64,000 nucleotides of DNA from Scleroderma bovista (Eukaryota > Basidiomycota > Agaricomycetes > Boletales > Sclerodermataceae). Positions within the stretch are counted from its first letter, which is position 1; each line of letters starts with the position of its first letter. Where the stretch lies: positions 1 through 64,000 of the forward strand of contig JAYMGJ010000094.1 of NCBI GenBank assembly GCA_037178675.1. Direction: 5' to 3'. A model generated the notes under the pieces. It saw nothing but the letters and a program-made list of their open reading frames with translations. It made no database searches and was not told the DNA's origin. Of the stretch, positions 1-10,742 are shown piece after piece. The translations under genes were made by a program, and so were the position numbers.

Positions 1-2163
1 GGATCATTGCTATGGATGGAAATTTCAAAGCCAAACATATGTTGCTCAAACAAGCTCCAAACGAAGTCTGGTTGATGGATGGAAAAGGGTTCATGGTAAC
101 ATCACAGCCTTATAAGTCCTATTTAGCAGGAAGCGCAAATCGAGTGGAGGTATGACCTCTTTTACTTGAGCCGCGGTAATTCCTCATGTTGCCATTAGAA
201 ATCGGACTGTAGCAATCATCGTGCGGTCAATCAGGCCAATACTAGTCGAAGTCAGTTGGCATCAACTGGAATTGGTGGATGTGCCTGTGCTAGACATGGG
301 TGCTTTGTTCTGCATGCCATGGTTGATTTCCAAAAAGGAGAGCAGTATGTCCGCGGCTCCCATATAAAATCGCTTCATTGACCCGCAGATAGGCAAGTCA
401 ACATGGATTATTCCTTGGTGCATGCAGTGCATCACAGAATGGACCACCAACAGCGGGTGGTAAACTTCTATGACATCAATTGTCAATACAGCAAAAACCT
501 GTATCGGCATATAGAAGAGAACCGGTTTTTGTCTCTCCCACCCAGACTGAAGATTCAACCCGGCATTGGTATATGGCATGTCCATGGACATCAATCGGAA
601 TGTTTCATGAGGTATTCCCCTAATTTCATTCCTGGAGTAGGCAATGTGGACGGGAAAATAATGGAGACTCTCTGGTCGTCCTTAAATATTATTTCCCCCT
701 CCACCTGGGGAATGGCTGCCCCTCATCAGCAGGAAATGCTGGACTTCCAAATGAATGACAGTAATTTCTTGAAGATGGTCCGCATGCGTGAGTGATCCTT
801 AATTGCGGGTATTGCACCGGTATTCAAATATTCCAGCTTTGTCATTGAAGAGGAAACTAACTGCCGCCCAACGGAATCTTTCATCATTTCGTTATGCCTT
901 TGCTACTTTGGATACAACTGTACCTGAAGACATTCGTGATATTTGGAAGGCCCAAGAGTCGAAGGCACTTGTGGAGAGGCTATCCAATCCAACGGCCATG
1001 GATATATTTGAAGTTCGGTTAGAAAAGGGTATGTCCTCGTGTAATACATACAGAACAAGGCTGAAATCCCATGGCAAGCACCAAGTATTAAATCCATGGA
1101 GATTAGCCTCATAGAAATGCAAGCCGCGGCAGGGGCACTGCGAGGATCTGCCACATGGATGGCAAGGGCCTTGAAGGTGGAGGAGTCTCAGATAGTGCTC
1201 TTATTGGATGCACGCAGGATCCATTCAAGAACTACCGAAAGCCAAAGGCTTGACATTTCCCGCCGTCGCGACAGGCTACAGTCTCAAATCAATAGCTTGT
1301 TGCAGACCGCGGCACCATTTGTTGGGGCCGACTGGGACAGTGGACTTGATAGCCGTGACAATGGTGACCCAGGGAGTGATGAAGATGGTATTTTCGTTAC
1401 TGTATCCCCAGGGAATGCAGAACATGCCATACTGCCGCTGCCTTCCTATATGGGATTGCGGCGGTGCGGTGAATTGGAGTTGAATGGCCTGGTGGAGCAA
1501 GAACTTCAGCTCAGACAAGGCCAGGCCAATGATGCTCTGCATGAAATACGGCTTGCTCTCGCAGACAAGGCAATTTTATTTCGCACAGAGGTCCGACATG
1601 GGAAAAACTATGCTGTGACAACCCGCGCTTGGAAAAAGGTATCGGACCTGGACACCTTGGTCAAAAGATATTCCGCGGTCTATAATCAGTGTCGAAAGCA
1701 AATGGTTGCTTTGGGAGCTGACCAAAGCATTCTTGACTGGTATCAAATACTGAACAAGAAGGATCTCACAGTGAGTACCGTGGTGTCCGATCCCAATGCA
1801 AGGGGCCATCGCCATGACTCCTTGGCATGGTTCTGGACTATGGACATTCCAAAGGACACTGATAAAAATGATTGGATGTCAGAGTGTAAGCTTTGAAATC
1901 TTCGGTCATATATACCTACTTAACAATTTCAAATAGTTTACCGGGTTCATTGGTTACGGGCGAAGGCAAGACAAGATCGATGGACTGAGGAGGTGGACCT
2001 CATAATTTCAGAACAGGGTTGGACACATAACTTCTTCAGAAAGCGGGCAAACTTCTGGGAGGAAAAAGCAGCGAAAGCAGCATTGGACTGTGACCGCGGC
2101 ATGGCATGTTATTCAGCAAGGCAATATGACATGTACAACAAATTGAGTAAACTTTGCCAATAG
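1..2163 (+). CDS. KDZ-type transposase, 5'-partial
   Basis: C-terminal part of a Kyakuja-Dileera-Zisupton transposase, cut by the left edge. I place exons at <1-149, 199-344, 393-787, 837-1028, 1079-1885 and 1937-2163; all junctions are GT-AG and phases close, giving about 589 codons without a stop. Visible hallmarks are MDGNF (first catalytic Asp), the NNHRAVNQAN and GIGGCACARHGCF blocks, NFYDINCQYS (second acidic residue), GIGIWHVHGHQ and NVDGKIMETLWSSLN (Glu). The C-terminal block with LRQGQANDALHEIRLAL, the FLFRT-like ILFRTEVRHGK and a LAWFW end is the usual partner region of this family. The protein should cut and paste the element in the nucleus. It is followed by a minus-strand gene and a TET/JBP gene, the known company of KDZ elements in basidiomycetes. 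Four CCGCGG sites lie in its exons. Confidence 0.9.
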
Positions 2164-2473
2164 ATGATTGTTTGTATTATTTTTACATCCTGGGAATTGG
2201 AGATGATGAGTCGTGGCCGCGGTGTGCAAAGCTATGGTTGGCAAACATGCTGTGCCAATATTGGTGAATAGCACTTACCCTACCATGTCACCTAAGCCCA
2301 TTACCATCCAAGGCCATCCAAAATATCTCACAGGATACTTGAGTTACTATACCTTTATGCAGCCGTGGTGTTAATGGCTTCCCCAATAAGTATTCTTTTG
2401 ATTGTTCAGAAGCCACCCATTGAACACCACATGCATAATAATTCTACATTTTATGTGTCATTATGGAATACAT
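2164..2473. other. Convergent intergenic gap inside KDZ element
   Basis: This gap lies between the stop of the KDZ transposase (+) and the stop of the next gene (-). I see no coding evidence. It contains one CCGCGG at 2217 and is otherwise AT-rich. Confidence 0.6.
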
Positions 2474-3272
2474 TCAATGGTCTGTTCCCCTCCAAAGTTT
2501 GTCCGCGGACACCACCCACTTCTCCTCCAGCTCATCGGGAGAATCTGTTAGGTATTCCACCATGCTCATGCGGTCGACGAGATGATGTAATCGTGCATTT
2601 TGACAAAAGATCTTCTCATCCACTTCGTTCAAGAGATGCTGGGTTTGTAATTTGATATCCTCAATCCCCAACCCCGCGGTTTCATTGACTTTGAATAGGC
2701 TCGGAATGCCATAATCCCCTGGCTGCAATGAATGATGATTAGCAATGTGTTTTCATATCGTTGTGAACTCACCTGGTTCTGCAGAAAGAATTGCTGTGCC
2801 TCTCTGACTAGCTGGCTGAGTGTTTGCCGCGGTACCGCATTGCCAGGGATACCCCATACCCACCATTCTCCCAGTGTGGCCCGTGGACTGTGGACTCTGG
2901 CTTCCGCGGGATACGCCTTGAAGACCTCGATGGTTTTGATCTGGCACATCAACGTTGGTGCATCTGGGTCCCCAATAGACACCCATTCCATGACTTGAGC
3001 CGCAACCGCGGGAACCTGCATCACCAGCCCATGCTTGTTGCACACCGCAAGTAATCGCTCCAAAATTGCCTGCAGGATTGGTCAGCCCATTTGATGTGAT
3101 TGGAATTCAAGCATCGCACCACTTCCGCCAATACATGGGCATGCCAATCGATCTTCTCCCACAGCGAATCTTCCCCTCTCTGCTGCAAAGCATGTACGAA
3201 CCGACGGAATCTGATACCCGCATATTGTAAAGTAGCCGAGAGTGTGCGTGCGTGAATACTGGAGGAATCCAT
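2474..3272 (-). CDS. Uncharacterised KDZ-linked protein, 232 aa
   Basis: Three exons on the minus strand, 3272-3120, 3069-2773 and 2722-2474, join in phase to 232 aa. The first intron is 50 bp with a CTGAC-like branch point just before the acceptor; the second starts GTGAG. The protein is soluble and mixed alpha: the N-terminus (SLWEKIDWHAHVLAEV) and middle (AILERLLAVCNKHG, TLSQLVREAQQFFLQNQ) look helical, and the last exon is acidic (NEVDEKIF, DSPDELEEKW). I recognise no domain or catalytic motif. It sits between the KDZ transposase and the TET/JBP gene and carries five CCGCGG sites in its exons, so it belongs to the element rather than to the host. It may be an accessory transposition factor, but that is inference only. 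Confidence 0.7.
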
Positions 3273-4143
3273 GGGTGTAGAATGGGGAGTAATGATTGAT
3301 ATTTATAATTGATCCACCAACATTCCCACGTACGGCCTACCATTGTTTATCAAACAATGACCCCCCACCCAGTTGGCATTGATCAATATCACCCATTGCT
3401 CCCGCGGATATATAATTAGTTCATCCCTTTTCTCCTATCTATATGTGATTAGTATGTCTGGATTTCAATTAGATATCTAATCTCCCCGCGATGACATATA
3501 ACCGCGGTCGCAATATAAGTAATCTGCTGTGAATGCCAAATGTAAAGACAGAATTGGTCAGGGAATTGACACCTCATTATTGCCTTTTTCTAATATGAAT
3601 TGGCGATCTATTTTGGGAATCTCTCGCCGTGCCTAATGGCTGTGGCAAGTTGACCCATCAATAACAAATATCCCGCGAGATAACAATCATTCCAATGTTG
3701 GTATTATCCTCTCTTCTTTGTCAGATAATTTCTCTCCTCCTGCATTTGATATCAGCAATCAATCATATGTACTGATACATCACCATTGTCCGATCGGTCA
3801 CCGCGGCTGCGAGCAACCTCTCCCGTGGACTTTATACCAACCTGTGACATTTCAAATTGTATCAATTGCTCACCTTCTTATGTATTATTTACAGGTTTGG
3901 CCAATCAATGCTTACTGATGTGGGTTCCACCTGCGGCTGATCTTCTAACATGATTTGTATCTACATGTTGGCACCGCTCCAAAACAGTAAATTCCATTTC
4001 CTGTCTTTATTTTTCCTATATAATTTATTTATAGGTTTGAATTTCGTTGATTATCCAGCCATCACCCCTCAATCTACCCGCGGTCGCCACATAAATATTC
4101 TACAATATCCCAGCTTTGCTTGTGTCCTATTTAGCTCCCCTTC
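3273..4143. other. Upstream region of TET/JBP gene
   Basis: About 870 bp between two divergently oriented starts, so it should hold both promoters. Four CCGCGG copies lie here (3402, 3502, 3801, 4078). Short open stretches exist on the plus strand (for example 3718-3918), but I could not connect them to the TET/JBP gene with in-phase splice sites. Confidence 0.5.
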
Positions 4144-5403
4144 ATGGCTGCTCCTGTGTCTTACCCCACTGATTATCATCTTTCCTACCAAGTTGCTGGT
4201 TATATGTGATGCCGCTTTTGTTCCTTGGCATTCCTGGACTCTGGCACCGCGGCACCGCCTGTTCCCCTTGACCTCCCAGTTGACCTTTCTGTTGGGATGC
4301 ACCAGATGGTTGCAACTTTAGTGACTGCATATAATCATCGCAGTATGCCTTGTTCATGTCTCTTCCTCCAGTGCTCATCTGTGTCCAGTTGACTCTGGTG
4401 TTGACCTCATCCGGCTCGCTGAATCATTGGCATCCATGGAGCCTGGGACCACCGCGGATAGGGAGCAAGCCTTCCTTACCAAGTTCCCTGCTACTATTTC
4501 AGGTCTTATCGATGAACCAGCGATGATTTTGGGGGAGGGGGGAATTGTAGCTTTGTGGTATCTTCCTGGTGCCCTGGCACACCCAACACAGGTATGATCC
4601 GATACCTCTTTTGTTCATCATTTTCTATAATACCTGTAGACAAATATTCTGCAGGCATTAAGTCCACTCCATACACAACTATCCGCCAGTATAACTGGCC
4701 GGACATGGCGCTCTGACCCGCGGTACTTTCATCCGGCACAGGCCTTTGTGACTGGTTGTTTGGAGCTTTCTCCTGCAAGGCATCAAATGGGTCATTATGT
4801 GAGTGCTTACCATTCCTGCCATACATTCGTTAATGAAAATATATTCAGCATGAAAATGCTTCCATGTCCAGGGACCTTAATACCGCCGCGGGATTCCAGT
4901 GGTTACAAGCTATGGTTCAGCCGACCTCAATTATATCGGGTGCATTGTCAATCATGCATCCACAGCTGTATGACGATGGAATGCGAGGAATTAAACTATT
5001 GGGAGATTGGTCTTCCACAAACGACCCCGGCATGAACAGGGCCTTATCCCTCTGGCCCACCCCATTTACCAATATTTCCCTTATTGCAAACCGGTCCACC
5101 CCCCTCCACCGTGATCCCCAATCCCGTGCCAGTTGGTACGATGTCATAGTAAATGTGGGTGAATACACTGACTGTGTCATGGCCATCCCTACCCTCGGCA
5201 TCGAGCTGGTGTACAAGCCAGGTACCGTGGTCACATTCTCTGGGAGGCTTCTTAGGCACGGGGTAAATGCTGTAGAAGGAAACTGGCACTGTTTGACCTA
5301 CTATATGAGGGATAACATTCACCATTGGGTAAGGGTTCCAAGGTGTGCGGATTGGATGAGGATTGATAGTGTGGAGAGGTTGTTGAGGCCTACCATACTG
5401 TAA
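4144..5403 (+). CDS. TET/JBP-family 2OG-Fe(II) dioxygenase
   Basis: Five exons (4144-4198, 4280-4342, 4389-4591, 4655-4798, 4849-5403) join in phase to 339 aa. The family oxidises 5-methylcytosine in DNA using Fe(II) and 2-oxoglutarate. The double-stranded beta-helix lies in the last exon: the HxD iron motif is H242-R-D244 (LHRDPQS), and the distal His is H292 in GRLLRHGV, nine residues before the position where relatives I remember carry the 2-oxoglutarate-binding Arg. Here that position is Trp301 (TGG), a possible inactivating change. The upstream blocks ALWYLPGAL and TWRSDPRYFHPA are typical of basidiomycete members. KDZ elements of mushrooms are known to carry such genes. I chose the start as the first ATG that continues in phase; a longer N-terminus is possible. 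Confidence 0.85.
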
Positions 5404-5900
5404 ATACTGGAAAGGAATTTGTAGAGCTGGGATGTATATTACTATTGATATCTCTTCATAGGAGAATTAGCAAATGCACATGGAGTGGAATTTTAGAAAT
5501 GATATTGTGTGCTACAGGTGTCTGGCAACATTGCCGTGGCTACTCAGGGTTGCTTATTGGAGAAACAACACTTATTTCACCACGGGTTATCCATATGATA
5601 CATGGCTGTATGTATACCTGGTACATCAGTGGTGTCCCGCGGGTATGTCTAGGGCAATCATTGTTGTCTTGATTCCGCCGCGGATTCATTTTGTTGGGAC
5701 TACTTTGTGCATTTATTCTACTACCGCGGCTTCTTTCAGGTGCGGCATGTTGTTGCAGCCATTTTGACATACCTTACACCCAGATATCAGTCTCCATGAG
5801 CCCAACTATTACTGTCGGCCAGTCATATATGGGCCCATCCACGTTCGATAGAAACACCATATGTCAGCCTAGCCATGTCAATGCGGGTTAGAAATTATGT
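5404..5900. other. 3' flank of TET/JBP gene, non-coding
   Basis: No gene is recognised. Three CCGCGG copies lie close together at 5637, 5678 and 5724. The tandem-repeat tract starts after this. Confidence 0.5.
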
Positions 5901-5959
5901 GCCCTCCGTTGGGTCCGAGGCCGATGTTATTTTGGCCAACTGGTATTCCAGGTCACAAC

Positions 5960-6880
5960 AAATCTATAGCCCACCCTTGACACACCAGATGATGCAGGTA
6001 TCCACTGGCTCACCATATCTCATTGGACCCATCACACCTCAGCCCACCCGTACTACTCGGCATCACAAAATATGGGCTCACCTATACCTTAGTGACAGTT
6101 TTACCTTGGCTGGCCCATATGCTACGGCGCCGGGTAATAATAGCCTGTCCATCTCAAATGAGAACATCATAGTGTAAGCTCACTCGTGGTATACGACCTT
6201 AATAGATATGGGCTACCCTTGGTTCAGGGGACATTGCTATTTTGGCTGATGTACATGATGAGGGACAGTATATTCAAAGCCCACCCGTGCTACATGGGAT
6301 AATGGCATCATATATGGGCTAGCCCGTATCACATTGCAATCATCCATTCTCAGCCCACTCATGCTACTCGTGATGATAGAATATGGGCTCATTGGTATCT
6401 TAGGGACTATGCTATTTCAGCTCACTCATATTACATGGGCCCATATAATAACAGCCTGCCCATATGACATGGGATGGTATAATAGTGGCCCATCCATACC
6501 CCATGAGGAGGTCAATGTGTCAGCCCACTCGTGCTACTCGGGATGATGCAATATGGGCTCACCTATACCTTAGGTGAAGGTTATTTCGGCTCACTCATGT
6601 TACACGGGACCATATAATAGCAGCCTGCCCATGTGACATGGGATGGTATAATAGTGGCCCATCCATATCCCATGAGGAGATCAATATGTCAGCCCACTTG
6701 TGCTACTCAGGATGATGCAATATGGGCTCACCTATACCTTAGGTGAAGGTTATTTCGGCTCACTCATGTTGCATGGGACCATATAATAGCAGCCTGCCCA
6801 TGTGACATGGGATGGTATAATAGTGGCCCATCCATATCCCATGTCAGCCCAATATGGGCTCACCTGTACCTTAGGGGACA
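5960..6880. repeat. About 169-bp tandem repeats
   Basis: A unit that begins near ATGGGCTCACC recurs at 6383, 6553, 6722 and, shortened, 6853, spacing 170, 169 and 131 bp. Looser copies start near 6072 and 6208. Each unit contains CAGCCTGCCCAT, GACATGGGATGGTATAATAG and GTCAGCCCACTCGTGCTACTCGG-like pieces, many built from GCCCAT/ATGGGC half-palindromes. There is no CCGCGG here and no credible gene. Confidence 0.8.
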
Positions 6881-6899
6881 GACCCAGGGTGGCCCTATC

Positions 6900-8035
6900 C
6901 TCTGGTACTCAGCCCGCGGTGGGTACTCACTTGGGTAGTCAACCTGTGCTGTGTAATCAACACCAGTGGCTAGCTAACCTGCAGTGGGCAGCTAACCTGC
7001 AGTGGGTAGTCAACCCACCATGGGTGGTAGTGCAACCGCGGTTGGTAGTCAATCCGTGGTGGGGAATCACTCTACTGGGTAGTTAGCTTTGGGTGCGTAG
7101 CCAAGGGCAGTGGCTAGGTAATGGGTGGTTGGCAGCTAACCCGTGGTATGCATTGAACCCGCGGTATAACCTGCAGTGGGTCGTCAAGCCTGGGTAGGTA
7201 CTGGTTAGACCTGGGACCTTGGTTGGTGGCCAACCCACGGTGGGTCAGCAGTAGCTAGCTAACCCATGGTGGGTAGCCAACCCACGGTATGTATTGAACC
7301 CGCGGTGTCACCTGCATGGGATAATCAACCCACAATGGGCGGTCACCCCTGGGTAGGTACGTGGTTGGTAGTACGACCGCGGTTGGTAGTCAACCCGCGG
7401 TGGAGAGTCATCAGTGGGTAGCTAACCCATATTGGTCAGCTAACCTGCGGCATGTATTGAACCCGCGGTGTAACCTGCAGTAGGTGGTCAACCAGGGGTA
7501 GGTACGTGGTTAAAGCTGGGACCACGGTTTGTGGCCAACCCATGGTGGGTACTCACTCCACTGGTTAGTAAACCTGAACTATGTAGTCAACAAGGCCAGC
7601 TAACCCATGGTGGGCAGCTAACCTGCAGTAAGTATTGAACCCGCAGTTTTTGCAGTGGGAGTCGACCCACAATGGGCAGTCACCCCTGGGTTGGTAGTGC
7701 GACCGCGGTGTAGTCAACCCCCGCTGTGTAGTCAACAGTAGTGGGTGGATAACCGGTGTTGGGCAGCTAACCCGCGGTGTGACCTGCAGTGGATGGTCAA
7801 CCCTGGGTAGGTACATGGTTGGAAATAGTTGCTGGCCAACCTAACCCGCGCGAGTAGTTAACCCTGGTTAGTAGTGGGCCCATAGTGGGACCGTGGTTTG
7901 TAGTAATCCCGCGGCGTGTAGTAATCCTGCGGTGTGTGATGCCTGTATATGTATAGTCAGCTGTAGTAGTCCATCAATGGTAAGTAGTCAACCCGCGGTA
8001 GTCAACCCCAGTAGTTCACCCGCGGTAATGGAGCC
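6900..8035. repeat. Degenerate CCGCGG minisatellite array
   Basis: Irregular repeats of the type GTAGTCAACCCGCGGTGGGTA, unit roughly 30-60 bp. Twelve positions keep CCGCGG. At the same place in other units I read CTGCAG (6979, 6997, 7171, 7475, 7623, 7784), CCATGG (7018, 7264, 7540, 7605), CCACGG (7235, 7282, 7522), CCGTGG (7054, 7141, 7891), CTGCGG (7445, 7927) and CCGCAG (7641). All of these are CpG-transition derivatives of CCGCGG. The tract is likely the subterminal array of the KDZ element. Confidence 0.8.
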
Positions 8036-8822
8036 AGTTCTGCTGGTAGGTTGATTAGATTTGTTCCTACTGTATGCAGTAGTATCTATTTTTGCTAGCC
8101 CACCCCATACCTTTGCATTCCAGTAAATCTGGGCTCATCCATTAATGTGCACCCAGTAAGATTGTGGCCCACCAAGATGTCATGATGACAATTCCTATAT
8201 CCCTACCACAACCCCTCCTTAACTACCACCATAGCCCACCCATATCACATGGTAAAAAAATCATAGTGTGTAAGCCCACCCGTATTACTCGGTGATACTC
8301 CATCCATGGGCTCCTGTCCGCTGGCCCGTGACACTCAGCCGATTTTCACCTTCGGGTGGCCGTGTAAGACGGGACAAGGTAGGTACATTATGTGTTCATC
8401 CCTGCTGCCGTTTCCGGACTGATTTCCAAACAAACTGAGTTAGCTCAGGCATATGGTCAGTGAACGTCTTGAGGCCATCAGCAAACCTTCACATGACTAT
8501 CTGTGACTTTTTTGACTTTTTTAGGCATGGATAGTCAAATAAGTCTGGATAGCATTCAGACTTTTTTAAGTAGATCCTTCGTCTATCCAGACAACTTTTC
8601 TGACTATTTAGACCTTTGTGACTTTCCATTAGGGTGACCTTTTTGACTTATTCTCATTATTGTACAATCCAACTTTTTTTGCCATTTTTTATGCTTGCAA
8701 TTAGCTTGCATAGCTCACAAATAAATAGCACCAGTCATTGATTACAGCATGAGTAATACCAAAGCAATTAAACGAGTGTAGACATAGCAATGTCAGTATG
8801 AAAAGTGTGACAAGATGACTAC
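8036..8822. other. Probable right end of KDZ element and flank
   Basis: CCGCGG stops at 8025, while the GCCCACCCGT/ACTCGG vocabulary of the tandem repeats runs on to about 8350, so the element end probably lies near 8.3-8.4 kb. From 8500 the sequence becomes rich in GACTTTTTT and GACTA words. No terminal inverted repeat can be tested because the left end is outside the window. Confidence 0.4.
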
Positions 8823-10081
8823 TCATGCAAACAGACAGTAGCATCTTGTTCGGCAGCAGCTTTCTTCTTTTCTCTTGCTTTCACCTTCACCGTGGTAGAG
8901 TACAGCTGTAGTCACCTTCACAGCAGTCTCTTTCTTGGGCTGTGCCACAGGTGCAGGGTATCCGAACAGGCTTGGCCTGGCGTTTGACATAAACTCAAAT
9001 TTAGGCACCTGTATGACTTTAGCAGCTATGTAAACCTCAATAACAACCATACTGACCTTCAAATCCTCAAGGGGCTCAGCTATTGCATGATCATTGAAAT
9101 ATCAACACCATCACCTCCTTGTCCTTATCTTCATCTTTGTTGGGTTTTTGTATCATCTGTCAGGAGACGACAGCAGGTGTAATTGCAACACTAGAGGGGC
9201 GTTAGTTGAAGATGAGGGAAGTAATTGAGAGATGTGTACTACCCAGCTTGTCCTCGCAGTCAAATGTGCTTACAGCATTGAAAATCAAACCATAGTCACT
9301 CTCGAAAGAAGAGGACGCCATTCCACACCTAAGCCACTCAGACTGCAGGGCATGAAGGGGATACACTGGCTTGAGGGTGCCAAGGAGTGGGCCTGATGAG
9401 CATCTGGGATAGAAATGGAACCCAAACAAATCCGCCCGCTATACTATGGGGATCTAATAGAAGGTGGAAGCCCCCAATGCAGGTGTGACCAGTCAGAGAA
9501 GGAGTGGAAGTTGGAGATCCCAGTGCACTCACCGCAACACGATTTGCAGCATTGTTCAGGCATATTTTGCAAAGGTCTTGAGAAATAACAAAAACTTGAA
9601 GTGAGACAACCAAGGATGGGAGATGTGTGTTGGCATCAGCATTGGTTCTACGATGTCTTGGAAACCACGTACCACTCATTACTTTAGCAAAGGTCATTCG
9701 AGGTTGGCAGTGTGGGTGGCCAGACCTGGTGATGAAGGTGGGGGAGCGAGAAAGAGTTCAACATGCTGATGTAATTACACTTTGCGAAAAATTTTGCTAA
9801 GTCCCATTGATCATCAATATGTTCTCCTGTTCACATCCTCACCCACATCTGTCCTTGTCAAATGTTCTATCCTGGCTTCCAAGATGAGTACTCTTGTGTT
9901 TCATTCCTTCTATGTTAATAAATTCACTGATCATGTGTTTGAGATTGCATTCTAGCCAGCGCTGGGCTTGCAGTTCCATGCACTGCAAAACGCCTCTCAC
10001 CCTGGATAACTTATCCTCAACTGGTAAGCACTCGCACTCTTCTATTTTCCCTACTTCCAACATACTAATCAGAAGCCCCAA
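8823..10081 (-). other. Possible hypothetical gene or remnant, minus strand
   Basis: Three open stretches on the minus strand (10081-9839, 9697-9338, 9429-9202) have protein-like composition, with pieces such as HLPSLVVSLQVF, AVSALGSPTSTPSL and ESDYGLIFNAVSTF. Around 9340-9430 two frames overlap, so either an intron or a frameshift joins them. I recognise no domain, and no start or stop is certain. It could be a decayed repetitive open reading frame. Confidence 0.3.
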
Positions 10082-10165
10082 TCTGCAGCGTCTGTTTCAT
10101 GGAAACCTAACCCCTTCTACGGCCACAAGCACATATCACGCCCATATGCCAAATTCATTGTGTTG

Positions 10166-10303
10166 CCCTTGCCGTCGTCATCACCATCACCATCACCATC
10201 ACCATCACCATCACCATCACCATCACCATCACCATCACCATCACCATCACCATCACCATCACCATCACCATCACCATCACCATCACCATCACCATCACCA
10301 TCA
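10166..10303. repeat. CATCAC hexanucleotide microsatellite
   Basis: About 22 tandem copies of CATCAC. All six frames are open across it (His, Ile-Thr, Ser-Pro and complementary runs), so the long open frames spanning it are not evidence of coding. Confidence 0.95.
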
Positions 10304-10590
10304 CCTCCATTTCGGCCGCCACCGCCACCCCTCTCGCCCTCGACGCTTGGTGCAATCGCCTCACCTCTGCTCTCTACCTGTCCGAAGACAAATATTCGGC
10401 TTGGGGTCTCGATCACCGCAACTGGCATGTTCCATGGTATGTCACCATCACTGTCATCGACATTGACCCTTCTCCATTGTCTAGAATGCTTGGGCATCAT
10501 GATTTCAAATGCATTCGGTGAGTTCTGTGTCCTTGACTCGTTTCAACGTGTTCTGACGTTCTCCGTTTTGTCTGCAGCCATTTCCGTGTC
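10304..10590 (+). other. Dispersed repeat copy A (related to 38690-39010)
   Basis: Directly after the microsatellite, the words CACCTCC.TTTCGGC, TCTCGCCCTCGACGC, TCCGAAGAC, TTGACCCTTCTCCATTG and GTGAGTT...CTTGACTCG appear in the same order as at 38690-39010. One frame reads as a plausible protein (for example LTSALYLSEDKYSAW), but no full gene could be built. It may be an exon-intron fragment of a decayed gene family. Confidence 0.5.
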
Positions 10591-10742
10591 CGTTTCAATG
10601 CTGTGCATGTGCGTGCATACGTTCAACCCCTCCGCTTGGCTCCCGCAGCTGTCTGGCTCGTCTGAGTGCTGCCTTGCAGCCTCCATAGGTGAGTTTGGCG
10701 GTTTGGCCTTCTTTCGGGGTATATTAACGGTTTGCATCGTGT

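Larger units (their letters stand above)
171..8025. repeat. Dispersed CCGCGG cluster (35 copies)
   Basis: The 6-bp palindrome CCGCGG occurs at 171, 351, 1124, 1307, 1673, 2094, 2217, 2503, 2674, 2827, 2904, 3006, 3402, 3502, 3801, 4078, 4247, 4452, 4718, 4886, 5637, 5678, 5724, 6914, 7036, 7159, 7300, 7377, 7395, 7463, 7703, 7772, 7909, 7993 and 8020. It lies in exons, introns and intergenic DNA of all three element genes. In the remaining 56 kb I found only eight (16052, 16458, 17361, 29821, 33592, 34420, 38764, 43052). The cluster marks the extent of the element to near 8.03 kb. Confidence 0.85.
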
